A DNA stretch of 64,000 nt from Caulobacter sp. (GTDB lineage: Bacteria; Pseudomonadota; Alphaproteobacteria; Caulobacterales; Caulobacteraceae). The stretch lies in assembly GCA_017745235.1 (NCBI GenBank), contig JAGHZU010000007.1:1-64000 (forward strand), in the 5' to 3' direction. Made by a program: the position numbers and the translations under genes. Below the pieces are notes generated by a model, which was not told the origin of the DNA, searched no databases, and saw nothing but the letters and a program-made list of their open reading frames with translations. This document shows, one piece after another, positions 41,967 to 50,342 of this stretch; position 1 is the stretch's first letter, and each line of letters begins with the position of its first letter.

Positions 41967-42485
41967 ATGAGCTGGACTGACGAACGGGTCACCACCTTGA
42001 AGAAGCTTTGGCTGGACGGCCTTTCGGCCAGCCAGATCGCCAAACAGCTGGGCGGCGTCACGCGCAACGCCGTGATCGGTAAGGTGCACCGCCTGGGCCT
42101 GTCGGGCCGCGCCGCGCCGTCGCAACCGGCGCGTCCGGCGTTCAAGGCGCCGCGTCCGGCTCGTCCGGCCGCCACGACGATGCCCTCGGCTCCGCGCCGG
42201 GTGATCGCCGCCGAGCCCGCGCCGCTGCCGGCCGTGGCCCAGCCGCCGTCGGTCCCGGCGTTCCGCGCCGAGGAGCCGGGTTCGGCCACCGTACTGACCC
42301 TGGGCGCGCACATGTGCAAGTGGCCGATCGGCGATCCGTCGGCCGACGGCTTCACCTTCTGCGGCCGTCGCTCGTCGGAAGGCCCCTACTGCGGCGAGCA
42401 CGCGCGCATCGCCTACCAGCCGCAACCCACCAAGAAGAAGGCCGGAGCCACCGAACTGGCCCGTTCGCTGCGCCGCTACATCTAG
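41967..42485 (+). CDS. gcrA: Cell-cycle regulator GcrA
   Basis: 172 residues. The N-terminal HTH MSWTDERVTTLKKLWLDG, then SASQIAKQLGGVTRNAVIGK, is the GcrA DNA-binding domain that reads GANTC methylation. A Pro/Ala/Arg-rich linker (about 50-105) follows. The C-terminal sigma70-binding domain is HMCKWPIGDPSADGFTFCG with PYCGEHARIAY. GcrA with CcrM drives S-phase genes. Own terminator follows. CtrA-like, DnaA-like and GANTC sites precede it. Confidence 0.96.
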   Translation: MSWTDERVTTLKKLWLDGLSASQIAKQLGGVTRNAVIGKVHRLGLSGRAAPSQPARPAFKAPRPARPAATTMPSAPRRVIAAEPAPLPAVAQPPSVPAFRAEEPGSATVLTLGAHMCKWPIGDPSADGFTFCGRRSSEGPYCGEHARIAYQPQPTKKKAGATELARSLRRYI

Positions 42486-42509
42486 CGGCCAGCTTTCCTG
42501 GTCGGAACG

Positions 42510-42545
42510 AAGCCCCGGACGCCCGTCGTCCGGGGCTTTCTTTAT
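42510..42545 (+). terminator. Terminator after gcrA
   Basis: AAGCCCCGGACG pairs with CGTCCGGGGCTT over a CCCGT-like loop, followed by TCTTTAT. Clear intrinsic terminator. Confidence 0.9.
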
Positions 42546-42632
42546 GTCCTGGGCGGCGCGAGCTCGACGGCGGCGACGCCGGATCGCGAGCCGGGTTAGC
42601 CCCGGGCCGCGATCCGTCTTATCTAGAACCCC

Positions 42633-44228
42633 ATGACCGACACCGTCGCCCCTGATTCCAACGCGCAGGCCTATTCCGTCTCGGAACTGGCCTTCGCCCT
42701 CAAGCGCACGCTGGAAGACCGCTACAGCTTCGTGCGGCTGCGGGGCGAATTGTCGAAGGTGACCCACCACTCCAACGGCCACGTCTACCTGACCATCAAG
42801 GACGACAAGGCCGCCATCGACGGGGTGGTGTGGAAGGGCAACGTGCGTCAGCTGCAGGTGCGGCCCGAGCACGGGCTCGAGGTGATCGTCACCGGCAAGA
42901 TCACGACCTATCCGGCCGGATCGCGCTATCAGATCGTCATCGAGACCATGGAGGCCGCGGGCATCGGCGCCCTGCTGGCCCAATTGGAACGGCTGAAAGC
43001 CAAGCTGCACGCCGAAGGCCTGTTCGCCGCCGACCGCAAGCGTCCCCTCCCCTCGATGCCGGCCGTGGTCGGGGTGATCACCAGTCCGACTGGCGCGGTG
43101 ATCCGCGACATCCTGCACCGGATCCGCGACCGCTGGCCCTGCCGCGTGCTGGTCTGGCCCTGCGTGGTGCAGGGCGACGCGGCCGCCGGACAGGTCAGCG
43201 CCGCCATCCGAGGCTTCAACGCCATCGTCCCCGGGGGAGCCGTGCCGCGGCCCGACGTGTTGATCGTCGCCCGAGGCGGCGGCTCAGTCGAGGACCTGTG
43301 GGCGTTCAATGACGAAGGCCTGGCTCGCACGGTGGCCGAAGGGACAATTCCCCTGATCTCGGCCGTGGGCCACGAGACCGACACCACCCTGATCGACTTC
43401 GTCTCCGACCGCCGCGCGCCCACGCCGACCGCCGCCGCCGAGATGGCCACGCCGGTGCTCAGCGAGCTCAAGGCCCTGGTCGCCGACTACGAGCGCCGCC
43501 TGACCCGCTGCGGCGGCCGGGCGGTCGAAGAGCGCCGCACGCGCCTGGTCAGCGCCGCACGCGGCCTGCCTCGCCCCGCCGACCTGCTGGCCCTGGCCCA
43601 GCAGCGCCTGGACCTGGCCGTACGCGGCCTGCCCCGCCTGGACGACCTGACCGCCCCGGCAGAACGCCGCTTCAAGGAGATCGCCGCCCGGCTGGACCTG
43701 GCCCTGCAGCGTAACACCGACATCCACGCCCGCGACCTGATCAAGGTGACCGCGCGCCTGTCGCCCGACGCCCTGCACCGCCAGCGCGCCGAGGCCGCTC
43801 GGCGGGTCGGCGACGTTGGCCGGCGCCTGGACCTGGCTGCTCGCCGCGCGCCCGAGCGGATCGGACAGCACGCCCGCCTGCCGGCCCTGGGCGAACGGCT
43901 GAACGCGGCCGCCACCCGCCGGATCGAGCGCGAAGCCGACCGCCTGACCGGCCTGGACAAGCTGCGCCTGTCGCTGGATCCCAACCGTCCGCTGGAGCTG
44001 GGCTTCGCTCTGGTGCGCAAGGCCGACGGCACGATCGCCCGCTCAGCCGGCGAACTGGCCAGCGGCGAGCGGGTGAACCTGAGGTTCAAGAGCGGCGACC
44101 GCGATGCGGTGATAGACGGCGAAGGCGCCGCGCCGCCCCCACCGCCGGCCTCGGCGCCGCCCGCTTCCCGGCCCGCGCCAAAGCCCAAGGCCCCGCCTCC
44201 GTCCACCGACCAGGGCAGCCTGTTCTAA
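42633..44228 (+). CDS. xseA: Exodeoxyribonuclease VII large subunit
   Basis: 531 residues. N-terminal OB-fold ([15 protein letters not shown] ... [19 protein letters not shown]), then the nuclease domain with [38 protein letters not shown] and [17 protein letters not shown] long coiled-coil region (about 290-430) follows. Degrades single-stranded DNA with XseB. The C-terminal tail is Pro/Ala-rich. The small subunit gene is not nearby. Confidence 0.96.
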   Translation: MTDTVAPDSNAQAYSVSELAFALKRTLEDRYSFVRLRGELSKVTHHSNGHVYLTIKDDKAAIDGVVWKGNVRQLQVRPEHGLEVIVTGKITTYPAGSRYQIVIETMEAAGIGALLAQLERLKAKLHAEGLFAADRKRPLPSMPAVVGVITSPTGAVIRDILHRIRDRWPCRVLVWPCVVQGDAAAGQVSAAIRGFNAIVPGGAVPRPDVLIVARGGGSVEDLWAFNDEGLARTVAEGTIPLISAVGHETDTTLIDFVSDRRAPTPTAAAEMATPVLSELKALVADYERRLTRCGGRAVEERRTRLVSAARGLPRPADLLALAQQRLDLAVRGLPRLDDLTAPAERRFKEIAARLDLALQRNTDIHARDLIKVTARLSPDALHRQRAEAARRVGDVGRRLDLAARRAPERIGQHARLPALGERLNAAATRRIEREADRLTGLDKLRLSLDPNRPLELGFALVRKADGTIARSAGELASGERVNLRFKSGDRDAVIDGEGAAPPPPPASAPPASRPAPKPKAPPPSTDQGSLF

Positions 44229-44256
44229 CCCCGTCCTTTGGCGTAAAAGACTTCCC

Positions 44257-44475
44257 ATGAACGCGTACGATCCCAATCTCGGCAAGGGCGGCCAGGCCGT
44301 GCTGCACTACGGCGACGGCGAGTTCGCCGTGCTCAATCCCGGCGCCTACGTTCTGTGCGCCGTTACGGGCGCGCGCGTCTCCCTGGACGCCCTGCGTTAC
44401 TGGAGCCCGGAATTGCAGGAAGCCTATGCCGGTCCGGCCGAGGCGCTGAAGCGCTGGCAAGAGACCCGCGCCTGA
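44257..44475 (+). CDS. DUF2093 family protein
   Basis: 72 residues. VLHYGDGEFAVLNPGAYVLC, then AVTGARVSLDALRYWSPELQ, is the DUF2093 signature, a short alphaproteobacterial protein of unknown function. It follows xseA by 28 nt, and its stop TGA overlaps the CTG that opens the next gene, so translation of the three is probably linked. Confidence 0.9.
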   Translation: MNAYDPNLGKGGQAVLHYGDGEFAVLNPGAYVLCAVTGARVSLDALRYWSPELQEAYAGPAEALKRWQETRA

Positions 44476-45317
44476 ACCGTCGCGCGCTCCTGACCCAAGC
44501 CATCGGCCTCGTCGGGACCCTGGGTCTCGCCTCGACGGCCCGCGCCGCCGCGCCCGGTCTCGTCCTTTATGGTCGTTTCGTTCAGGGCGGCTATGCGATC
44601 GGCCGCACCGCGCCGCGCGCCCAGGTGCTGTTGAACGGCGTCGCCATAACCCAGGCCTCGGCCGACGGCTGGTTCGTCATAGGGTTTGACCGCGACGCTC
44701 CCCCGCCCGCCCTGATCACGGTCGAAACGCCGGACGGCTCGGCCAGCCACCAGGCGACGATTGCGCCAGGGACGTTCGACATCCAACGCATCGACGGCCT
44801 GCCCCAGGATCAGGTGGCCCCCAGCGATCCGGTTCTGCTGGCTCGCATCGCCGCCGAGGGCGCGCGCAAGTCGGCGGGCTTCGCCAGCCGCATCGATGGC
44901 GACTTCTTCCGCACGGGCTTCATCTGGCCGGTCCAAGCCACGCGGCGTTCGTCCAGCTTCGGCGGCCAGCGCATCCTGAACGGCGAGCCCAAGCGCCCGC
45001 ACTACGGCGTGGACCTGGCCGCGCCAGTGGGAACGCCGGTCGTCGCACCCGCCGCCGGCATGGTCAGCTTCGCCGAGAAGGGGCTGCATTTCGAAGGCGG
45101 ATTGATCCTGATCGACCATGGCCAGGGCCTCATCACCGCCTATCTTCACCTGTCGCGGATCGACGTGACGGCGGGCCAGTCCGTCACTCAGGGCCAAACG
45201 ATCGGAGCGGTCGGCAAGGAGGGGCGCGTCACCGGTCCGCACCTTTGCTGGCGCATGAAATGGCGCGATCAGAATCTCGATCCTTCACTGCTGATCGGCC
45301 CGCCGCCACGCGCATAG
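44472..45317 (+). CDS. M23 family peptidoglycan endopeptidase with HLC zinc motif
   Basis: About 281 residues. The likely start is an unusual CTG overlapping the previous stop (CTGA), since no ATG/GTG/TTG precedes the signal NRRALLTQAIGLVGTLG, cleaved near ARAAA. M23/LytM domain (about 165-275): HYGVDLAAPVGTPV provides His and Asp zinc ligands; LITAYLHLSRIDVTAGQSV follows. The second motif is GPHLCW, not GPHLHW, so the third zinc ligand would be Cys. It cleaves peptide cross-links in the periplasm if active. Confidence 0.82.
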   Translation: MNRRALLTQAIGLVGTLGLASTARAAAPGLVLYGRFVQGGYAIGRTAPRAQVLLNGVAITQASADGWFVIGFDRDAPPPALITVETPDGSASHQATIAPGTFDIQRIDGLPQDQVAPSDPVLLARIAAEGARKSAGFASRIDGDFFRTGFIWPVQATRRSSSFGGQRILNGEPKRPHYGVDLAAPVGTPVVAPAAGMVSFAEKGLHFEGGLILIDHGQGLITAYLHLSRIDVTAGQSVTQGQTIGAVGKEGRVTGPHLCWRMKWRDQNLDPSLLIGPPPRA

Positions 45318-45330
45318 GGCGAGTTTTATG

Positions 45331-45383
45331 GTGAAGTTTCCCCTGTCAGGGGATCGACAGCCCGTTAACCGTGAAGTATCCCC
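45331..45383 (+). promoter_or_regulatory. Direct repeats upstream of receiver gene
   Basis: GTGAAGTTTCCCC (45331-45343) and GTGAAGTATCCCC (45371-45383) are 40 bp apart, four helical turns. A palindrome TCCCCTG-T-CAGGGGA (45339-45353) overlaps the first. Possible activator sites for the receiver gene. Confidence 0.4.
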
Positions 45384-45421
45384 AGGCCATCCCGTTCAAT
45401 TGGTGATGGAGATTGGTCCGC

Positions 45422-45925
45422 ATGTCCGCGGAGCTCGAACAGTTGCGGTTCTTGCTGGTGGACGACAACCATCACATGCGGATGATCGTTTCGACCATCC
45501 TCAAGGGGGTGGGCGTGCGGCATGTGCACGAAGCCATGGACGGCGCCGAAGCCCTGCAGATCCTGCGTGACCGCCAGATCGACATCGCCATCGTCGACTT
45601 CAAGATGTCGCCGCTGGATGGGGTTCAGTTCGCCGAGCTGGTGCGCAAGTCGCCCGACAGCAACGATCCGTTTCTGCCGATCATCATGCTGACCGGCTTC
45701 GCCGAGCGTCATCGCGTGTTCGAGGCTCGCGACGCGGGTGTGACCGAGATCGTGGTCAAGCCGGTGACAGCCCGCTCGCTGCTGGATCGCATAAACACCG
45801 TGATCTTCAAGCCCCGGCCTTTCATCCGGTCCGAGGACTATTTCGGCCCCTGCCGCCGCCGGCGGGACGATCCGCACTATGACGGCCCGCGCCGCCGAGC
45901 CCATGAGCTGACGGTCGAGATCTAG
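45422..45925 (+). CDS. Single-domain response regulator with C-terminal extension
   Basis: 167 residues. Receiver fold: FLLVDDNHHMRMIVSTILKG (acidic pair), Asp59 in IVDFKMSPLDG, Thr in IMLTGFAER, Lys in IVVKPVTARSLL. About 40 extra residues follow, with RPFIRSEDYFGPCRRRRDD, an Arg-rich tail that I recall in a conserved alphaproteobacterial family. No DNA-binding domain. It might dock on a flagellar or polar target. Its stop shares CTAG with the convergent acyltransferase gene. Confidence 0.85.
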   Translation: MSAELEQLRFLLVDDNHHMRMIVSTILKGVGVRHVHEAMDGAEALQILRDRQIDIAIVDFKMSPLDGVQFAELVRKSPDSNDPFLPIIMLTGFAERHRVFEARDAGVTEIVVKPVTARSLLDRINTVIFKPRPFIRSEDYFGPCRRRRDDPHYDGPRRRAHELTVEI

Positions 45926-46860
45926 ACCTTCTCGGCCTGTTCCGCCGCAGACAGGGCCGCATAGACTTCATTGGGCCACCGGCGGTGCACCCAGAACCAC
46001 TCTTCAGGCCGCTCGCGGATGCGCTCTTCCATGAAGGCGTTGATCATCCGGACCCCGGCCTCGATGTCGGCGGTGCGATCGCCCGTGTCGGGCACCACGA
46101 TCGGGTCGTGGACCACCGCGCGGAAGTGAGCCCCCTTGATCCGCTGCACCGACATCGGCTGCAGGACCGTCCCGAAACGGATCGCCAGGCGCGTAGGTCC
46201 CGGCGCGGTACGAGCCGGATGGCCGAAGAACGGCGCTTCCACCCCATTGTTGAACTTCTGGTCGTTCATCAGCGCCACCGATACGCCGCGTTTCATCGCC
46301 TCCAGCAGTTCGCGCGCCCCGTCGCCGCCCTTGGGCGCGAACAGACGCACGCCATAGCGGAAGCGGCTGGCCTTGATCCGCTCGTCCACATACGGGTTGT
46401 TGGCGGCGCGATAAGTCATCTCGCAGGTGACGCCCGAATTGACGATGGCCGCGGGCATGATCTCCCAGTTGGAAAGATGGCCCGAGACGAAGACCACCGG
46501 AACCTTGTCGGCGGCGATCTGGAACAGACGTTCCTGATTGACCACCTCTACCCGGCCGGTCGACGGCAACAGCTTGTCCATCAAGGGGAATTCGGCGAAC
46601 GAGCGCCCCAATCCCTCCCATTGGGCCCGCAGCATACGGGCGCGCCAGGCCTCGTCCTTATCCGGAAAAGCCAGCTTCAGGTTGCGCGTGGCCACCTTGT
46701 GAGCGCCGCTCAGCGGACCGATCGTACGGCCGATCCAGGCCCCGAAATCCGAGGCGCGATCCACGCCAAGCAGACGCACCAGGCCGATGAAGACATCGAA
46801 GCCCAGCGCCTCGAGGCGCCACAGAAGATCCTGGGTCCACGACCCGCGCTTGTCTGACAT
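45922..46860 (-). CDS. Lipid A biosynthesis lauroyl/myristoyl acyltransferase (LpxL/HtrB family)
   Basis: 312 residues. The HX4E motif GHLSNWE (about 128-134) is the catalytic His/Glu pair. KVATRNLKLAFPDKDEAWR, LMNDQKFNNGVEAPFFG and WFWVHRRWPNEVY are family blocks. Membrane-associated late acyltransferase that adds secondary acyl chains to lipid A. No clear N-terminal membrane anchor, but helix LEALGFDVFIGLVRLLG may act as one. Convergent with the receiver gene. Confidence 0.9.
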   Translation of the reverse strand: MSDKRGSWTQDLLWRLEALGFDVFIGLVRLLGVDRASDFGAWIGRTIGPLSGAHKVATRNLKLAFPDKDEAWRARMLRAQWEGLGRSFAEFPLMDKLLPSTGRVEVVNQERLFQIAADKVPVVFVSGHLSNWEIMPAAIVNSGVTCEMTYRAANNPYVDERIKASRFRYGVRLFAPKGGDGARELLEAMKRGVSVALMNDQKFNNGVEAPFFGHPARTAPGPTRLAIRFGTVLQPMSVQRIKGAHFRAVVHDPIVVPDTGDRTADIEAGVRMINAFMEERIRERPEEWFWVHRRWPNEVYAALSAAEQAEKV

Positions 46861-46893
46861 GCCGCCTTACTAACCTGCTTCGCGTTCGAACGG

Positions 46894-46942
46894 GACTCGA
46901 TGCGTCGTCGGCGCACCATGGGTGAAATCTCGAATCCGACTC
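46894..46942. promoter_or_regulatory. Cluster of three GANTC sites before XRE gene
   Basis: GACTC 46894-46898, GAATC 46932-46936 and GACTC 46938-46942 lie within 49 bp in the divergent region between the acyltransferase and the XRE regulator. CcrM methylation and GcrA control would be plausible. Confidence 0.5.
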
Positions 46943-47024
46943 TCGCCCGGCACGCGACTTGCGGCTGGCTATGCAGATCGTGCCGTTCCGGCACGGGTCG
47001 GAAACAATCGGGGGCTCGATCTCC

Positions 47025-47408
47025 ATGGGCAACAACATCGACATCCACCTGGGCAAGCGCCTGCGCCGCCGGCGTCGGTTGCTGGGCCTGACCCAACAAC
47101 AGCTGGCGGGCACGGTCGGCGTGCGCTTCCAGCAGATCCAGAAGTACGAATGCGGCGCCAACCGCATCTCTGCGGCTCGCCTATGGCAGCTGTCCGAGGC
47201 GCTGGACGTGCCGGTGGGCTACTTCTACGACGGCCTTTCGGAACAGGCTCGCCGCGAGGGCCAGAGCGAGGGCGAAGGCGGCGAGATGTTCGCCCGCAAG
47301 GAGACCCTGGACCTGATCCGCGCCTACTACCTGCTGGGCGAGCGTCCGCGTCGTCGCCTGCTGGACCTGGCCAAGTCGCTGAACGGCGCAGAACCGGCCG
47401 AAGCCTGA
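47025..47408 (+). CDS. XRE-family HTH regulator
   Basis: 127 residues from the ATG at 47025. HTH region (about 8-62): LGKRLRRRRRLLGLTQQQLA, then GVRFQQIQKYECGANRISAA and LSEALDVPVGYFYDGL. The C-terminal helical part ends with RPRRRLLDLAKSLNGAEP. This is the short alphaproteobacterial cro/CI type that often controls development or chemotaxis genes. Its promoter region has three GANTC sites, and hisN follows. Confidence 0.88.
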   Translation: MGNNIDIHLGKRLRRRRRLLGLTQQQLAGTVGVRFQQIQKYECGANRISAARLWQLSEALDVPVGYFYDGLSEQARREGQSEGEGGEMFARKETLDLIRAYYLLGERPRRRLLDLAKSLNGAEPAEA

Positions 47409-47467
47409 CGCCTGGCCCGAGCACGGACGGTGGCGCCGAGTCGCGGGGCGGGCTAAAGCTCGCGCCC

Positions 47468-48304
47468 ATGACCCTCGCCGCCGACCGCCTCGCCCAGCTC
47501 GACGCCTTCGTCATCGATCTGAACCGCGCCTCCGCCGCGGCCATACTGCCGCTGTTCCGGGCCGATCATGGCCTGGAGGACAAGGCCGCAGGCAAGGACC
47601 TGCCGCGCGACAGCCACGCCGCGTTCGATCCGGTCACCGAGGCCGATCGCGGGGCCGAGGCGGCCATCCGCAAGTTGATCGCCGAGCGCCACCCCGAGCA
47701 CGGGGTGATCGGCGAGGAGTACGGTGAGGACCGCCCCGACGCCGAGTTCGTGTGGGTGCTGGATCCCATCGATGGCACGCGCGCCTTCATTTCCGGCCTG
47801 CCCCTGTGGACCACCCTGATCGGCCTGCGCCATCAGGGTCGCCCCGTTCTGGGCTCGATCGGCCAGCCCTATCTGGGCGAGATCTTCGTCGGCTCCGCCG
47901 CTGGCTCGCGCCTGATCTCACGCGACGGCGAGCGGGCCATCCAGGTGCGCGAGTGCGCCGCCCTGACCGACGCCGTCATCGCCACCACCGACCCCGAAGC
48001 CTGTTTCGACGGCGCCGAGCTGGGCGCCTGGCGGCAGGTGCGTGCGGCGGCCAAGCTGGCTCGCCTGGGCTGCGACGCCTACGCCTACGCCATGGTCGCC
48101 ATGGGCAAGATGGACATGGTGATCGAGGCCGGCCTGAAATCGTGGGACATCGAGGCCGCCATTCCCCTGATCGAGGGCGCGGGCGGCGTCGTCACGGACT
48201 GGCGCGGCCAGACCATCGGCCCGAACGGCGGCCAGATGGTGATCAGCGGCGACCGCCGCTGCCTGGACGAGGCCCTGGTCTCGCTGAAGCGTTCGGCGAA
48301 GTAG
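47468..48304 (+). CDS. hisN: Histidinol-phosphatase, inositol-monophosphatase family
   Basis: 278 residues. Metal site: Asp in DPVTEADRGAEAAIRKLI, Glu-Glu in GEEYGEDRPDAEF, then WVLDPIDGTRAFISGLPLW, and GLKSWDIEAAIPLIEGAGGV. The FISGLPLW variant after DPIDGTRAF is typical of HisN rather than plain SuhB. Removes phosphate from histidinol phosphate. It is 60 nt after the XRE gene; not near other his genes. Confidence 0.85.
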   Translation: MTLAADRLAQLDAFVIDLNRASAAAILPLFRADHGLEDKAAGKDLPRDSHAAFDPVTEADRGAEAAIRKLIAERHPEHGVIGEEYGEDRPDAEFVWVLDPIDGTRAFISGLPLWTTLIGLRHQGRPVLGSIGQPYLGEIFVGSAAGSRLISRDGERAIQVRECAALTDAVIATTDPEACFDGAELGAWRQVRAAAKLARLGCDAYAYAMVAMGKMDMVIEAGLKSWDIEAAIPLIEGAGGVVTDWRGQTIGPNGGQMVISGDRRCLDEALVSLKRSAK

Positions 48305-48305
48305 G

Positions 48306-49259
48306 CTAGCGCGGCGCCACGGCGTCGACGGTTTCGTCGAAAGCCTTCCAGAACACCGCCCGACGGTCGTCGGTCTCGATCAGGATCTCGTGGAAGGCGT
48401 CCGAGATCTCCAGGTATCGCCCCCGGGGGATGCGCCCTGCGATCGACTTCTCGTCGGCCACCAGCACGCGGCTATCCTGGCCGGCCCCGACAATGGTCAC
48501 CGGAATCGCGATCGCCTCCACCCCCTTGGCGCGGCGCAGCCAGGCGCAGGCCGAGAAGGCGAAGTCGGTCCATCCCCAGGTGATGCCGCCCAAGGCGATG
48601 TCAGGATTGGCCTTCATCTGCGCGTGAAGGCGCGCATAACGCGCCGCGTCGTGGGTCAGGGCGTCCTTCGGGAAGGTCTGGACGAACGGATCGCCCGCGT
48701 CGCCCAGCACGTACTCGCCCTTGTAGCGCGAACGCGCCATCACCCAGGCCAGGGCTCGAGCCGGACCGGCGGGCTTGCCGCCCGTGTTGAGGCCGAGCAT
48801 CGGCGCCGACAGCACAGCGGCGGCGAACCGCGTTTCGCCATGGGCCAGGACCAGGGTGGTCAGGCAACCGCCCATGGAGTGTCCCAGGGCGATCCAGGGC
48901 TTGGGCAGGCGGGCCTCGAAGGCCGCCAACAGCGCCTGGTAGTCGGAGAGGAAGGGCTTGAAGCCGTCGGCATGGCCCTTGAGCCGGTCCGACAAGGCGC
49001 GGTGCGAGAGCCCCTGCCCTCGCCAGTCATGAACCAGGACCACGAAGTCGCGATCCAGAAGGTCCTGAACGACCTCGAAATACTTCTCGATCGGCTCGCT
49101 CCGCCCGGGGCTCACCACCACCGAACCGCGCGCCTTGCCTTGCGGCGAGAACAGGGCGGCGCGGAGGGTCGCCCCATCCGCGCCGCTGAACCATTCGGCC
49201 TCGCCGTGGTCGGGGATCGGCGCCTCGGGAATCGAGACCAGAGGCGCTTTCCCCGGCAT
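48306..49259 (-). CDS. Alpha/beta hydrolase (lysophospholipase/monoglyceride lipase-like)
   Basis: 317 residues. Hydrolase_4 type: VVVSPGRSEPIEKYFEVVQ, HDWRGQGLSHRA, nucleophile Ser in ALGHSMGGCLTTL, Asp in VGAGQDSRV and His in SDAFHEILIE. Cytoplasmic. It overlaps nothing but starts 3 nt after the SCP2 gene, so both are cotranscribed. Likely splits monoacylglycerol or lysophospholipid. Confidence 0.88.
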   Translation of the reverse strand: MPGKAPLVSIPEAPIPDHGEAEWFSGADGATLRAALFSPQGKARGSVVVSPGRSEPIEKYFEVVQDLLDRDFVVLVHDWRGQGLSHRALSDRLKGHADGFKPFLSDYQALLAAFEARLPKPWIALGHSMGGCLTTLVLAHGETRFAAAVLSAPMLGLNTGGKPAGPARALAWVMARSRYKGEYVLGDAGDPFVQTFPKDALTHDAARYARLHAQMKANPDIALGGITWGWTDFAFSACAWLRRAKGVEAIAIPVTIVGAGQDSRVLVADEKSIAGRIPRGRYLEISDAFHEILIETDDRRAVFWKAFDETVDAVAPR

Positions 49260-49262
49260 GGA

Positions 49263-49571
49263 TCAGCGCATCTTCGAGAAGAGCGCCGCCATCTTCGATT
49301 GCAGGGCCATGGCCGCGCCCATGTCCGACAGTTTCAGCTTGCCGGTCATCACGGCCATCGTCGGATCGAGCGAGCCGGCGCCGATGGCCAGCAGGTCGTC
49401 CAGCGACAGGGTCATGGTCAGGTCGGCGGGCTTGTCTTCGTTGGTGACCGAGCCGCCATCGATGTGGATGACGCCGGCGTCCTTCAGGTCGAACTTCAGG
49501 CTCTTGCCGAGGCCGCTGTCGTCGCCCACGGCGGTTTTGATGCGGTCGGTGATTTCCTGCAACGTGGCCAT
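49263..49571 (-). CDS. SCP2 sterol-binding-domain protein
   Basis: 102 residues. LKFDLKDAGVIHIDGGSV and DLTMTLSLDDLLAIGAGSLD, then MTGKLKLSDMGAAMALQ, fit SCP2. A hydrophobic-ligand carrier (fatty acyl-CoA or lipids). First gene of the pair with the hydrolase, which suggests it delivers the lipid substrate. Confidence 0.88.
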   Translation of the reverse strand: MATLQEITDRIKTAVGDDSGLGKSLKFDLKDAGVIHIDGGSVTNEDKPADLTMTLSLDDLLAIGAGSLDPTMAVMTGKLKLSDMGAAMALQSKMAALFSKMR

Positions 49572-49664
49572 TAGCGCGTCTCCCTCTTTGCGCGTGGATT
49601 CCTTGGGCGGGCACACTGGCCGCTCGGAAGCGGCGAGTAAACACTGTTTAGACTGCTCGACCGC

Positions 49665-50342
49665 CTATTTTTTCTTGTCATAGAAGTCCACCAGGGTCGG
49701 GGTCTTGGCTAGGCGCACCCGCGAAGCCCCCTTGTAGACGCCCGAGCGATAGACCACCGCGCCGTCCACCACCGGCAGCGGCTGCGTGCCGCCGTTGGGG
49801 AACACCACGACCCCGGACTCCGCCTTGGCGAACGTCAGGCCCGTCATCTGGGGAGCCATCATCGCCATGGCGCCGGCCGTCTTGCGGATGGCGGCGTTGG
49901 ACTCGGTCACGGTCGCCTCCAGTTCCGACGTTTCGTACTCGGTCGCGGCCCTGAGAACGGGCGCCAGTTGCATGGACGTACCGAACTTCGTGTCGGCCGG
50001 AACGTCGAACACCACATTCGCCTTGCCCTGGAGCTGGGCCAAGGTGGGCAGGCGCTCGAAGCGCCCCTTGGCGTCGATCGGCAACGGCGTGCGCGCGCCG
50101 TTGGCCTCGACCAGCACGGCCTTCACGCCCGTCGCCGGCTGACCGTCGCGCCTCAGGCCGTAGGTCACCTTGATCCGTGCGCGTTCGGCCGGCGGGACCT
50201 TCAGGAAGCTCTCCAGGAAGGCGAAGACCTTGCCGGCCGGCGCGGTCTTGCCATCGTCGGCGTGAGCCACGGGGACCAGCAGCAGAGCGGCGGCCAGGCT
50301 GGCCAGGGCGGCGCGGCGAAGGCGTTTGTCGATCATGGTCAC
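49665..50342 (-). CDS. Exported hypothetical protein (DUF2987-like)
   Basis: 225 residues. Starts GTG 50342 (GTGA overlap with the methyltransferase stop) or ATG 50336. Signal peptide ends VAHADD. The mature part is beta-rich, with KVTYGLRRDGQPATGVKAVL, then KANVVFDVPADTKFGTS, and a C-terminal KTPTLVDFYDKKK. I recall DUF2987 in similar proteins, unverified. Last gene of the methyltransferase operon. Confidence 0.55.
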   Translation of the reverse strand: MTMIDKRLRRAALASLAAALLLVPVAHADDGKTAPAGKVFAFLESFLKVPPAERARIKVTYGLRRDGQPATGVKAVLVEANGARTPLPIDAKGRFERLPTLAQLQGKANVVFDVPADTKFGTSMQLAPVLRAATEYETSELEATVTESNAAIRKTAGAMAMMAPQMTGLTFAKAESGVVVFPNGGTQPLPVVDGAVVYRSGVYKGASRVRLAKTPTLVDFYDKKK

